28,788 nt of DNA, from positions 1 to 28,788 of the forward strand of contig CAYFOO010000012.1 of NCBI GenBank assembly GCA_964344775.1, in the 5' to 3' direction. The notes below the pieces were generated by a model. The model was not told where the DNA came from and ran no database searches. It saw only the letters and a list, made by a program, of their open reading frames with translations. Shown here one piece after another: positions 1 to 8,270 of this stretch (position 1 is the stretch's first letter; each line of letters opens with the position of its first letter). This DNA is from CAYFMH01 sp964344775. GTDB lineage: Bacteria > Patescibacteriota > Gracilibacteria > UBA4473. A program made the translations under genes and the position numbers.

Positions 1-321
1 CTAACCAAAGTTTATATCAATTTATACAAATTTCAAAGGCGGTTTAGTATAAAAGATTTTTTTGAAACAACTAAAACCACTCTAGCAGAAAAAAACATCG
101 TTTATTTTCGTGCAAAAATCACCCCTAACGCTGCCAAAAATGAATTTACTGAAATCTTGGCCGACGAAGAACATACGGTAAAAATAAAAATCGCCGCTCC
201 CCCAGAAAAAGGAAAAGCCAACAAAGAAATTGTGAAGTTTTTAAATAAATTCTTTGATTGCCAATGTGAAATCGTGGCTGGAATGACTGAATCGATAAAA
301 CTGATAAAATTATTTCAATAA
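1..321 (+). CDS. DUF167 (YggU/UPF0235) family protein, 5'-truncated by window edge
   Basis: The reading frame is open from base 1 to a TAA at 319-321. The translation carries the DUF167 core: a strand with ITPNAAKNEF, then KIKIAAPPEKGKANKEIVKFL, and a closing segment (CEIVAGMTESIKLIKL) that matches the family's helix and last strand. No ATG, GTG or TTG occurs in frame before this core, so the start lies upstream of the window. The first 35 or so residues precede the usual DUF167 start and may be an N-terminal extension or another domain. The family's function is not established. The domain call is well supported; the length is not. Confidence 0.8.
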   Translation, partial: LTKVYINLYKFQRRFSIKDFFETTKTTLAEKNIVYFRAKITPNAAKNEFTEILADEEHTVKIKIAAPPEKGKANKEIVKFLNKFFDCQCEIVAGMTESIKLIKLFQ

Positions 322-331
322 AAAATATACT

Positions 332-366
332 TTACTCATTACTGATTAATCATTATTCATTAAAAA
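332..366. repeat. Period-7 tract of five heptamers touching the next start codon
   Basis: Five consecutive heptamers (TTACTCA, TTACTGA, TTAATCA, TTATTCA, TTAAAAA) fill the gap between the DUF167 stop and the ATG at 368. There is no Shine-Dalgarno sequence in it. Similar period-7 tracts with other words occur in many gaps of this window. Confidence 0.6.
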
Positions 367-367
367 G

Positions 368-2587
368 ATGAACGACTTTTGTTTTCTCGATTTGGAAACC
401 ACTGGATTTTCGCCAGAAAAAGATTCGATTATTGAAATCTCTTTCATTCGAATAAAAGGCGGAAAAGAAATTACTCGGTTTGATCAAGTATCCATCCCGG
501 ACAAATCTCCCCTCACGGCTTTCATTTCTAGTCTCACAGGGATATCCCCTGAGGAAATCGAAAAAGAGGGGAAAAATCTGGCAGATCTCAAATCAGAAAT
601 CCTAGAAAAAATTGGCGACTCGATCATCGTCGGTCACAACATCGATTTTGATATTAATTTTTTGGTGGCTAATGGCATCGATGTGAGTAAGAATCCACGG
701 ATCGATACGCATGAATTAGCAAGAATTTTGCTTCCCGGAGAAGAGAGTTTTGCCCTGGAAGTGCTGTCGAAAAAATACGGATTCTTACACAAAGAAGCCC
801 ACCGAGCGATGTCGGATGTAGAAGCGTGCGTGGAACTTTTTGCGATGCTGGAAGAAAAAATAAAAAACCTTCCGCCCGATTTTTTCACGGAAATAAAACC
901 ATTCCTTGAAAATAAGACCGACTGGTATGCCAAAGATTTATTTCTGAAAAGTGCTGGAAATCCAGATTTCATTTTTGAAAAAAAAGAAGAAATTGTTGAA
1001 CCAGAAAAAAAAGAAATCGATCCCAGCTTCTGGGAAAAATACAAAAATCTCACTCCTGAAAAATCAATTTTTTGGCGAATTAAAGATTCAGTGCCTGCGA
1101 GCCAAGCGATGCTTTCCGTGGCCGAAAAAATAGCCGAAAAAAAATCGGTTCTCATTATTTCTCCCAAACTCAATTTCTTCCCCGGAGTGAAGAAGTTTCC
1201 CACTCCTGGGGTAATCTTTGATCCAGAGAAATTACAAACTTTCGCAGAAAACCGAGAAAAATTAGATGACAAAGAAACTACCTTTTATCTGAAATGTGCG
1301 TTTCGACACCATCTCGGACTACGAGGATATGATTTCTTTGATCTCGCAGGATACGAAGGCACTTTTTGGCGAGAGGTCTGTCTGGATGATCCAGATCACC
1401 CGATTTTCCAAGAAATTGTAGCCGAGAGAAAAGACGAAAAAATTATGGTGCTCACCCCCATGGCGTTTTTTCGATTCCACGATTTAGAGATTTTCAAAGA
1501 TCGAGTGCTGATCATCGATGAAGCAGAACAGTTCACGGAGGAAATGCTCAAATCCCCAACTGAAACGGTATCTCTCTCCCCACTGCTCAATGCGAAAGAG
1601 GAATCCGTAGCAAACAAAACGTTATTTTTTATCCGAGATTTTGTTCGAGAAGTGATCGAGAAGAAATTGAACCACGCTATTGGTCCTTTTCCAGAAAGAA
1701 TGCGATTACTGCCAAAAGAGGGGTATCCAGAATTTGCCAATCTGCTCCGAGAAATAGATTCAGAAAATGAAAAATTAAATTTTGCTGCTGAAATACTGGA
1801 AGGAACGGAAACTCAAGGAACGGTCCGATGGATAAATTATTTCCCGGACAATGGAAATCTCAATCTAAATCTTTGGCGGTTTACTGATTGGGATCATCTC
1901 AAAAAAGCATTAAATAATTTTCCAAAAATCATCTGCCATCGACATGGAATTGGAGCAAATGCCAATGAGCTGTTTCAAACTTTTATCGGAACAAAAGACG
2001 GATTCTTCTTCGAAGATGAAGCTCTTTTTTCGGAGAAAAAACTCGTAATTGCCAAAGATGTGATCTCGGCTAACAATCCTGGATTCAATACTTTTTGCGG
2101 AGAGCGAATCGTAGAGATTGTACAGAAAGAACTGAATCCAAAAGATCACATGATAGTAAACTTCAGCAGTCAAGAAGCCGCACGAAATGTGTACGATCAG
2201 CTCACGGAAAGTCTGAAGGAGGAAAACATCGAACTTCTCGGAGAACGAATCAATGGAGGAGAAGGAAAGATCCTCGAACTTCTGAAGCAAAAACAGGAAA
2301 CCATCCTGATCACCCAGAGACTCATTCATCCGGATCTGGAAAATTATAAATGGAAAATAATTGTCGCCCAAAAATTCCCCTTCAATCCGCCTTCCCCACT
2401 CCTGGAAGCCGTGGAAGAGTCTATGAAAATCGCGGGGAAAAATTTCTGGAGCAGTTGGACAATTCCGCAGGTTGCTGCAAATTTGTCACGCAGAACTTCT
2501 ATCTTCTCAAATGCAAAAAAAATCATCTTCCTTGACCCGCGAGAAAATACGAGATGGGGGAAGGAGATTTTGGAACGGGCGTTTTAA
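368..2587 (+). CDS. DnaQ-like 3'-5' exonuclease fused to a DinG-like helicase domain lacking Walker A
   Basis: Residues 1-165 form a DEDDh exonuclease of the DnaQ family: FLDLETTGF (D8, E10), GHNIDFDINFL (D95) and HRAMSDVEA (H145, D150) give all five catalytic residues. The remaining 570 residues follow the plan of DinG-type superfamily 2 helicases. There is a motif II-like LIIDEAEQF (D384-E387), and near the C-terminus an arginine-containing motif VI remnant (IPQVAANLSRR) followed by IIFLDPR, as in DinG. Where the P-loop should lie (around VPASQAMLSVAEKIAEKKSVLIISPK) there is no GxGKT. The full set of four Fe-S cysteines is also not visible. DnaQ-DinG fusions are known; here the helicase half looks unable to bind ATP in the usual way. 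Probable role: DNA proofreading or repair exonuclease. The start is the ATG right after the heptamer tract; no ribosome binding site is seen. Confidence 0.85.
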   Translation: MNDFCFLDLETTGFSPEKDSIIEISFIRIKGGKEITRFDQVSIPDKSPLTAFISSLTGISPEEIEKEGKNLADLKSEILEKIGDSIIVGHNIDFDINFLVANGIDVSKNPRIDTHELARILLPGEESFALEVLSKKYGFLHKEAHRAMSDVEACVELFAMLEEKIKNLPPDFFTEIKPFLENKTDWYAKDLFLKSAGNPDFIFEKKEEIVEPEKKEIDPSFWEKYKNLTPEKSIFWRIKDSVPASQAMLSVAEKIAEKKSVLIISPKLNFFPGVKKFPTPGVIFDPEKLQTFAENREKLDDKETTFYLKCAFRHHLGLRGYDFFDLAGYEGTFWREVCLDDPDHPIFQEIVAERKDEKIMVLTPMAFFRFHDLEIFKDRVLIIDEAEQFTEEMLKSPTETVSLSPLLNAKEESVANKTLFFIRDFVREVIEKKLNHAIGPFPERMRLLPKEGYPEFANLLREIDSENEKLNFAAEILEGTETQGTVRWINYFPDNGNLNLNLWRFTDWDHLKKALNNFPKIICHRHGIGANANELFQTFIGTKDGFFFEDEALFSEKKLVIAKDVISANNPGFNTFCGERIVEIVQKELNPKDHMIVNFSSQEAARNVYDQLTESLKEENIELLGERINGGEGKILELLKQKQETILITQRLIHPDLENYKWKIIVAQKFPFNPPSPLLEAVEESMKIAGKNFWSSWTIPQVAANLSRRTSIFSNAKKIIFLDPRENTRWGKEILERAF

Positions 2588-2953
2588 AAAAAACTACACT
2601 GATTCTTGGTAAGCTCATCAATCTGTTTTCCCGTTTTTTAAAATTGCTCCAATAAATTTCTCATCCTAGATCTTTTCCTTTATAATTTGTAGCAATCACC
2701 AAAATTTTTTTCTCAAAACAACATGATTCTCTATTTTTCGGTAAAAAATAAGACTTGCGAAAATTATACTTCTTTTTACAATCCCCCCGCAAAACTACAA
2801 AATTTGATCTTAAAGGGAAAAAAATAGGGACAGATCGAATTTTGAGAGGATCCGCCTTCGTTCCCGAGTACTCGGGACGGCGGACGGGGCGAAGACGAAG
2901 TAGTTAGAGTTTTCTGAAAGAAAACGAAAACAACGCAGTCTTCCAGTGACGAC
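2588..2953. other. Intergenic stretch without a gene; two hairpins
   Basis: I see no convincing coding frame. A GC-rich hairpin spans 2851-2884 (TCCGCC/GGCGGA outer arms around the palindrome CCCGAGTACTCGGG), standing out from AT-rich surroundings. A second stem-loop lies at 2909-2925 (GTTTTCT, loop GAA, AGAAAAC), about 28 bp before tRNA-Ser. The first resembles other GCC/GGC palindromes near tRNA-Tyr at 15709-15723 and 15798-15823. Confidence 0.5.
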
Positions 2954-3043
2954 GGAGAGATGGCAGAGTGGTCGAATGCGGCGGTCTTGAAAACCGTTAT
3001 GGCGGCAACGTCATCCAGGGTTCGAATCCCTGTCTCTCCGCCA
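2954..3043 (+). tRNA. tRNA-Ser(UGA)
   Basis: The 90-nt sequence folds as a class II tRNA with acceptor arms GGAGAGA and TCTCTCC, discriminator G and an encoded CCA end. The anticodon stem-loop is GCGGT-CTTGAAA-ACCGT with anticodon TGA at 2988-2990. A long variable arm follows, and the T arm carries GGTTCGAATCC. The long variable arm and anticodon both indicate serine. It reads UCA and other UCN codons. Confidence 0.95.
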
Positions 3044-3104
3044 TTTTTTGGGGTACGAAAAAATATACAACGTGTCACCCTGCTTGTAAACTTGTTAACT
3101 GGCT

Positions 3105-5099
3105 TTACTCAAAGTGCAAATACTTCTTCTTTCTCTTAAACGGTTGAAACTCTCGACCACCGCCCTCGTAGAACTTCCCAAAGAATTCGATGAATTGCAG
3201 ACGACCGGAGTGTATGAAAGCTCCGAGAATGGAGAGACAGAAGTTAAGTGTATGTCCAAACAGGATTACAAAGATTGCCACCAAAGTTCCGAGCACCGGG
3301 ACAGCAATCATGTCATTGAGAATTCCTGCCGTGATATTCATCGCAAATCCTACTACTCCAGTAGCGAGCCCGAGAGCCATGATACGAGAATAACTGAGTA
3401 GATCTGAGAGGTAGGCGGTGATATTGTACAGTCCCAAAATCCCAAAGATTGGCTTAAGCAACCAATTTTTTTGGTCTCGGCCCTGTGTGAGCACGAGGAT
3501 TCCCGCTCCGGCGATATATAATTTACTCATCAGATCTTTCTCTAACCCAATGTAATCCGCGGCCCCGTAGAGGACAAGCATCAGCAAAAAGAAAAACCAA
3601 GCAGCTGGATCACAAACCGCGTCTATGTAGTCTTTACTCATTATTTTTTTCACAAAATCTAAGATGATTCCAAAGAATAGTTGTAATAATCCAAGTCCCA
3701 GAGCGATTCCGAGGAATAAGACGGGGCCAGCTCCAGCCATAGGATCGAGGAGTTGGCCGACAAATTTGCCTTCGGAATTTACGAGGAAGGCTGGAGCTTG
3801 CTCCGTTGTTAGTCCAAAATATCCTCCCAAAATTATTCCTCCCAAAATAGCAGAAATACCACAGAATAAGAGAAGAAAAATAGCATTTTTTGCTTCTTTT
3901 GAGAATTTTCCAAAAAGCAGTAGCCAACTAGCTACTAGTAATAAAATTGCTCCATATCCGACATCGGAAAGACAAAGTCCAAAAAACACCATAAAAAATG
4001 GGGCCATAAAAATGGTTGGGTCAAATTCCTTCGTTTTTGGTAAACCAAACATGCCCGTGATCGGTTCAAAAGAAGAAAATCCTTGTGCATTTTTGAGCAG
4101 TACTGGCATTTCTTCTCCTTCTTTTGGTTCGATTTTTTCGATTACAGCCTCTCCCACAAAAGCATTTTTCAGCCATTTTTCTAGTTTTTCATACTCTGCA
4201 GTCGGCATCCAACCTTCAAAAGCAAATAGATGAGGAGACCGAAAAACTCGTGACTGAAGATCATTTTTTACTTTTCTCCAGTGGTTGTAATCATAAAGAA
4301 TTCGAAATTCATCAGTATGTACAGATAATTCAGTGGCTTTTTTTTCGAGCACTTCTATTCGAGATTTTAGTCGAATTTCCGTTTTTTCTAAATCCGCATT
4401 GATTTCTGCTGGGGTTTTCCCCAAAAATTCTATCAGTTCGGAGGTGTCTAAGTCTTCGAACTGTGAATCTTCGAGTAGTTTTGTAGTTTTTTCAGCTAAA
4501 TTCTCAAAAACCGTAAGACGAATGTAGGTTCGTTTTTCATCCCGGGACAGGATTTGCAGATCCAATAAATTTGATTCTTTAGAGACTTCACCTACAAATT
4601 GTTGTTCTTCTATAGCTGGGATAGAACCAACCCAGGTTTTTGTTTGTTCAGTAGAGTAGTTTTCTGCCAGAGAAAGGTTGAAAGTCCCCAATTTTGCGAG
4701 CAGAGCATGACGTTCAGGGATTTTTGCCAGTTCATTTTTGGATTTTACAAGTTCTTCCTCGCAGAGCTCACATTCAGAGATGATTTTTTCTGATTTTTGG
4801 GAAAATTCCTGGAGCCTGTTTTTTGCTTCTTCTTCAGAAATCACCAGTTTTCCTCCAGTCAAAATAGACTCTACTTTTGATTTTTTTGAACCATATTCAC
4901 TCAAAAAATTAATTGCAAAATCAAGTCTAGCAAGATCAAAAACCCCAAAATGTTCATCTACTTCTGTTTCTGAATTTTGGAGCAATTTTGCGTCTTCTGT
5001 GATTTCCACAATCCCTGCTCGATGCAATTCTTGCATGAGGATCTTGTAGTGTTTTTTGTACCCGGTAATTCGTATTTTTTGGAGTGCAACTTTTGCCAT
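3105..5099 (-). CDS. ntpI: A/V-type ATP synthase subunit I (a-subunit homologue)
   Basis: The 664-residue protein has the two-part structure of the family. A cytoplasmic N-terminal half of about 340 residues is rich in charged coiled-coil helices (roughly 90-130 and 230-260). It is followed by about seven or eight membrane segments beginning at the family hallmark FEPITGMFGLPKTKEFDPT and then MVFFGLCLSDVGYGAILL. It forms the proton- or sodium-conducting half-channel with the rotor ring and connects to the peripheral stalk. The likely stalk gene lies 109 bp upstream on the same strand (5209-5541). The usual operon partners (K, E, C, F, A, B, D) are absent on both sides: downstream are tRNA-Ser and an opposite-strand gene. 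The ATG has no Shine-Dalgarno sequence. Confidence 0.92.
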   Translation of the reverse strand: MAKVALQKIRITGYKKHYKILMQELHRAGIVEITEDAKLLQNSETEVDEHFGVFDLARLDFAINFLSEYGSKKSKVESILTGGKLVISEEEAKNRLQEFSQKSEKIISECELCEEELVKSKNELAKIPERHALLAKLGTFNLSLAENYSTEQTKTWVGSIPAIEEQQFVGEVSKESNLLDLQILSRDEKRTYIRLTVFENLAEKTTKLLEDSQFEDLDTSELIEFLGKTPAEINADLEKTEIRLKSRIEVLEKKATELSVHTDEFRILYDYNHWRKVKNDLQSRVFRSPHLFAFEGWMPTAEYEKLEKWLKNAFVGEAVIEKIEPKEGEEMPVLLKNAQGFSSFEPITGMFGLPKTKEFDPTIFMAPFFMVFFGLCLSDVGYGAILLLVASWLLLFGKFSKEAKNAIFLLLFCGISAILGGIILGGYFGLTTEQAPAFLVNSEGKFVGQLLDPMAGAGPVLFLGIALGLGLLQLFFGIILDFVKKIMSKDYIDAVCDPAAWFFFLLMLVLYGAADYIGLEKDLMSKLYIAGAGILVLTQGRDQKNWLLKPIFGILGLYNITAYLSDLLSYSRIMALGLATGVVGFAMNITAGILNDMIAVPVLGTLVAIFVILFGHTLNFCLSILGAFIHSGRLQFIEFFGKFYEGGGREFQPFKRKKKYLHFE

Positions 5100-5102
5100 A
5101 AT

Positions 5103-5167
5103 TTAGTTATTAGAGCTTCCCCCTTCACTTTTCAAGTTTCGGAGGACATATAGTTTTTAGTTCTTAG
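5103..5167. repeat. Short heptamer tracts between two ATPase genes
   Basis: TTAGTTA-TTAGAGC at 5103-5116 repeats words used in the tract at 7101-7135. TTTTTAG-TTCTTAG at 5154-5167 is a second two-unit tract. The gap contains no other recognisable signal. Confidence 0.35.
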
Positions 5168-5208
5168 AAAAATTTCTTTTTTTCTTTGTTCTCTGTTTTT
5201 TAAAAAAT

Positions 5209-5541
5209 TTATCCTAAAATTTCATTCAAAAAGAAGGCCTCTGCAGTAGGGACCATTTTTTCAATTTTTCCTTCGGCGTCTTTTTCAAGTTTTTGTGCCG
5301 TTTGTTGTCCTTCTTTTGATTTTTCTTCGTATATCTTTCGGGCATCCATTTGGGCCGACTTTAATTTCTCACGGGCATGTTCACGCTCTTTTTTGAGCTT
5401 CTCAGTGAGAGTGGTTTCTTGCATTCTTCGTTCTTTCTCAAGTTCGGATTTTTGTTTTGCCACAGCTTGCTCTTTCATTTCTTTGGCTTTGCGTTCAGTA
5501 GCCTGTACTTGTGTAAGAAAATCGTCATTGGTTGTTGTCAT
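5209..5541 (-). CDS. Probable A/V-type ATPase peripheral stalk subunit (G/H-like)
   Basis: This 110-residue protein is almost wholly one charged helix: residues 10-90 are rich in K, E, A, Q and R without proline. A conserved-looking C-terminal piece ends in AEAFFLNEILG. Short coiled-coil proteins directly upstream of subunit I are typical of archaeal-type ATPase operons, where subunit G/H pairs with subunit E in the peripheral stalk. The call rests on size, coiled coil and position rather than on a diagnostic motif, so a generic coiled-coil protein remains possible. The ATG follows CTAAAAA with no ribosome binding site. Confidence 0.65.
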   Translation of the reverse strand: MTTTNDDFLTQVQATERKAKEMKEQAVAKQKSELEKERRMQETTLTEKLKKEREHAREKLKSAQMDARKIYEEKSKEGQQTAQKLEKDAEGKIEKMVPTAEAFFLNEILG

Positions 5542-5639
5542 TTTTTAGAAAATTATTGTTGGGATTTTGTTTGAAAAGTGAGAAATGTCAACAGATTTAA
5601 TAAAATTTCGGAATGCGGAATTTTTAACTTTTTCAGCAA

Positions 5640-5667
5640 TTGACAAAACTTATTCTCCAATTACACT
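5640..5667 (+). promoter_or_regulatory. Candidate promoter for the small ORF at 5695
   Basis: A perfect -35 box TTGACA lies at 5640-5645 and a -10-like TACACT at 5662-5667, 16 bp apart. The predicted start of transcription would be about 20 nt before the ATG at 5695. Confidence 0.4.
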
Positions 5668-5694
5668 CCGGTCCGAAATTTATCTTTCTCAAAA

Positions 5695-5838
5695 ATGACT
5701 AATCGATCGACTTGCCGGCGACATGGGGGACACGAGATTAATCAACGACGAAAAAAATCTTCTTTTGCTACACGGAATAATAAAGAAAAAGCACGAGAAC
5801 GAAGGGAAAAGCTGAGAGAAGCGGGGTTGAATTGTTAG
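5695..5838 (+). CDS. Small basic hypothetical protein (47 aa)
   Basis: An ATG-to-TAG frame of 48 codons gives a strongly basic protein (MTNRSTCRRHGGHE..., later KEKARERREKLREAGLNC) with two cysteines and two histidines. I do not recognise a family. In favour of a gene: a candidate promoter ends 27 bp upstream, and the frame fills the only sizeable gap between the stalk gene and the permease gene, ending 12 bp before the permease stop on the other strand. Against: the length is short and no Shine-Dalgarno is present, though most genes here lack one. Confidence 0.45.
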   Translation: MTNRSTCRRHGGHEINQRRKKSSFATRNNKEKARERREKLREAGLNC

Positions 5839-5850
5839 CTGGTGGTTAGG

Positions 5851-7092
5851 CTATTCGTACCGCAAAGCCTCAATCGGGCTTTTTTTCGCTGCCTGACGAG
5901 CTGGATAAATTCCAAAAACAAGACCTACTCCAGCAGAAACTCCGAGTCCTAGCAGGGCTCCTTGGACCGGAAAAACAAATTCCCAGTTCATGTTTCCGTA
6001 GTGGGTGACGCTGAAGGCAAAAACAAAAGCGAGACCTGCTCCGAGGGCGATTCCTACTACTCCACCGATACCGGTGAGGATGATCGATTCGAGCAAAAAT
6101 TGACTGGAGATATCTGCTGAGGTGGCACCCAGAGCTTTTCTCAGTCCGATTTCTCGGGTTCGCTCCGTTACGGAGACCAACATGATGTTCATAATCCCCA
6201 CACCTCCTACGACTAGAGAGATGGCCGATACAGCTGATAACAGGATTGTAAAAGCTAAAAGCATCGTACCTACGCGATCGGCAGCTTCATCCATGGTGAT
6301 TACTCGGAAATCATCTTTGCTCGGATCAGAAATATCATGTGTTTCCCGGAGGGTTTTTTTGATATCTTCGGCCATGGTGGGGACAATTTCTTCACTTTCT
6401 GCTTCGACTAGGATTGCGTGATAATAATCAATTCCCATGATCATTTTTTGCATAGTGGTATGGGGGACGAGCACCATGCGATCGACATTTTGTCCCATGA
6501 TAGAACCAGATTTTGGGAGAATTCCTACGATTTTGAATCCTTGATTGTTGATTTTTACTTTTTCCCCCAGTGCTTCAGCAAATCCAAAAAGCTCGTCTTT
6601 GATCTCCCAGCCAATCACCGCGACTCGGGCATTTTGTTTGATTTCTTCCTCCCCAAAAACAATCCCAAACTCTGTTTCTACATTAAAAATCTCAAGATAA
6701 AAATCATCTCCTCCCACGACCTGACTTCGTTCTGTCTCACCTTCAAAAGAAACACTGGTACTGGTCAGAAGCATCGGAGAGAGTTTTTCAATTCCCCGGA
6801 CATTGGCCTTTTTTTGGAGGGCTTTGAGATCTTTTTCTTTGAGTGAATTGGTGTAAATGGCATCAACAATATCTTCCAAACTGGTGGGATCTTTCCCCGG
6901 TTCAATACTCACTGTTCTCGCTCCAAATCCCTGGATTTGCTTTACAATTAAGCTTTCTGCTCCTTTTCCCAACGCCAACACCATGATCACGGCCGTAATT
7001 CCGATTACAATTCCCAGAATCGTCAGTGCCGACCGAGATTTGTTGGTTCTCAGTCCCGTGAGGGCGGTTTTTAGGAGATAGTAGAAAGGCAT
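5851..7092 (-). CDS. MacB/FtsX-type ABC transporter permease
   Basis: The 413-residue protein has the four-helix MacB layout. The first membrane helix is near residues 20-43 (SRSALTILGIVIGITAVIMVLAL), preceded by the typical NKSRS. A periplasmic domain of roughly 230 residues follows, then three C-terminal helices with the family signature GGVGIMNIMLVSVTERTREIGLRKALGA. It ends in ARQAAKKSPIEALRYE, the usual permease tail. It should work with the ATPase at 7191-7877 and the adaptor at 9703-11274 in mechanotransmission-type export of a substrate that cannot be named. A 98-bp gap with a heptamer tract separates it from the ATPase gene. The ATG at 7092 has no ribosome binding site. Confidence 0.9.
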   Translation of the reverse strand: MPFYYLLKTALTGLRTNKSRSALTILGIVIGITAVIMVLALGKGAESLIVKQIQGFGARTVSIEPGKDPTSLEDIVDAIYTNSLKEKDLKALQKKANVRGIEKLSPMLLTSTSVSFEGETERSQVVGGDDFYLEIFNVETEFGIVFGEEEIKQNARVAVIGWEIKDELFGFAEALGEKVKINNQGFKIVGILPKSGSIMGQNVDRMVLVPHTTMQKMIMGIDYYHAILVEAESEEIVPTMAEDIKKTLRETHDISDPSKDDFRVITMDEAADRVGTMLLAFTILLSAVSAISLVVGGVGIMNIMLVSVTERTREIGLRKALGATSADISSQFLLESIILTGIGGVVGIALGAGLAFVFAFSVTHYGNMNWEFVFPVQGALLGLGVSAGVGLVFGIYPARQAAKKSPIEALRYE

Positions 7093-7100
7093 TTTAATAA

Positions 7101-7135
7101 TTAGTTATTAGAACTTAGAGCTTAGAACTTAGACA
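7101..7135. repeat. Period-7 tract of five heptamers
   Basis: Five consecutive heptamers TTAGTTA, TTAGAAC, TTAGAGC, TTAGAAC, TTAGACA occupy the gap between the ATPase and permease genes. This is the most regular of the period-7 tracts here. Confidence 0.65.
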
Positions 7136-7190
7136 TTTTTTGAATTTATTTTTTATAATTTAATCTGTGAAATCTGCGGAATTATAAAAA

Positions 7191-7877
7191 TCAGTGCTTC
7201 TGTGTTTTATCACTATCAATTCTCCCATCTAGGATGTGGATCAGGCGTTTGGCTTGATGTGCGATTTCTGGTTCGTGAGTGATCAGGATGATGGTGTGAC
7301 CATCTCGGTTGAGATTCTTCAAGATTTTCATAATTGCTTCTCCAGAAGTCGAATCCAGATTTCCTGTTGGTTCATCAGCAAAAATCACCGAAGGGGCATT
7401 TACCAACGCTCTGGCAATAGCCACCCTTTGTCTCTCTCCTCCGGAAAGCTGAGAAGGGTCATGATCCAGACGATGAGAAAGCCCGACCGACTCTATGGCT
7501 TTCAGAGCTTGATCGTCCCATTCCGAAGGTTCCATTTGAGAATATGCAAGCGGCAGTTTCACATTTTCCAGTACTGAAGTTCGAGGGAGCAAATTAAAAG
7601 ATTGAAACACAAATCCCATTTTTTCATTTCGGATGCGGGCGATTTCTTTTTCAGAGTACGTGCTAGCCCGTTTTCCTTCGAAAAGGAAATCTCCCTCTGT
7701 TTGCTCATCCAGAAGTCCAATAATATGAAGCAGGGTTGATTTACCAGCTCCAGAGGGGCCCATGATAGAGACAAATTCCCCCGATTCAATTTCCAAAGAA
7801 ATATCGTGCAAAACCGGAGTAGGTACTTCTCCAGTGAAGTAGGTTTTGTTGATATTTTTGAGTTGGATCAGGGACAT
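7191..7877 (-). CDS. ABC transporter ATP-binding protein, LolD/MacB type
   Basis: A complete nucleotide-binding domain of 228 residues. Walker A is GPSGAGKS (40-47), the Q-loop is VFQSFNLLP (Q92), the signature is LSGGERQR (144-151), Walker B is VIFADEP (164-170) with catalytic E169, the D-loop is GNLDS and the H-loop is H201. The length and LLPRTSVLENVKLPL match the LolD/MacB branch that powers FtsX-like permeases. The ATG at 7877 is 1 bp past the stop of the preceding gene (7879-8268), so the two are translationally close. It belongs with the permease downstream and the membrane fusion protein upstream. Confidence 0.93.
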   Translation of the reverse strand: MSLIQLKNINKTYFTGEVPTPVLHDISLEIESGEFVSIMGPSGAGKSTLLHIIGLLDEQTEGDFLFEGKRASTYSEKEIARIRNEKMGFVFQSFNLLPRTSVLENVKLPLAYSQMEPSEWDDQALKAIESVGLSHRLDHDPSQLSGGERQRVAIARALVNAPSVIFADEPTGNLDSTSGEAIMKILKNLNRDGHTIILITHEPEIAHQAKRLIHILDGRIDSDKTQKH

Positions 7878-7878
7878 T

Positions 7879-8268
7879 TTATTTCTTTTTAAAAGGAACT
7901 ATTCTTCCGACTTTTTTTCGAAAGAAACCTGCTAATTTTCTTGCAGGATTCTGCCTCTCTCTCTCTGCCCTATGATGAGCAAATGGTTCAACATCAACAC
8001 CATCCAGATTAATAATCACTCCTGCTTTTTCGAATAAATTTACTGCTTCATCCGCAAGATTTCCTGCACTTCTTGCTTTTTCGGAATTCAAGACAGAAGA
8101 ATTTAAAATTTCTTTTGCTTTTTCCACTTTTGATTTAATAAGGTCTCCCCCTTGAACAGAGGGATTTTTTTCTAAATGCTCCTCTAGAAGAGTAATTTGG
8201 TGTCTTATTTGACGTATTACTATTTTTAATAGTCCTTTTTTAGTTTCTTCTATTCTATTTTCGTTCAT
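7879..8268 (-). CDS. Unknown 129-aa helical protein in the export operon
   Basis: I recognise no family. The protein appears all-helical: residues 1-40 include an amphipathic segment (VIRQIRHQITLLEEHLEK), and 60-95 form another helix (LNSSVLNSEKARSAGNLADEAVNLFEKAGV). The tail after residue 105 is very basic (RAERERQNPARKLAGFFRKKVGRIVPFKKK). It has no signal peptide or membrane span, so it is probably cytoplasmic and could contact membrane or nucleic acid through the basic tail. It sits 2 bp after the 8271-9332 gene and 1 bp before the ATPase gene, implying co-expression with the transporter. Confidence 0.75.
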   Translation of the reverse strand: MNENRIEETKKGLLKIVIRQIRHQITLLEEHLEKNPSVQGGDLIKSKVEKAKEILNSSVLNSEKARSAGNLADEAVNLFEKAGVIINLDGVDVEPFAHHRAERERQNPARKLAGFFRKKVGRIVPFKKK

Positions 8269-8270
8269 AG

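Noticed and set aside
634..1272. 212-codon minus-strand frame within the exonuclease/helicase gene
   Set aside because: It is antisense to clear DnaQ catalytic motifs, and its Ser/Phe-rich composition is typical of a shadow.
2776..3078. 100-codon minus-strand frame across tRNA-Ser
   Set aside because: It overlaps the whole tRNA; the peptide contains the translated antisense of the tRNA (GETGIRTLD), a common false annotation.
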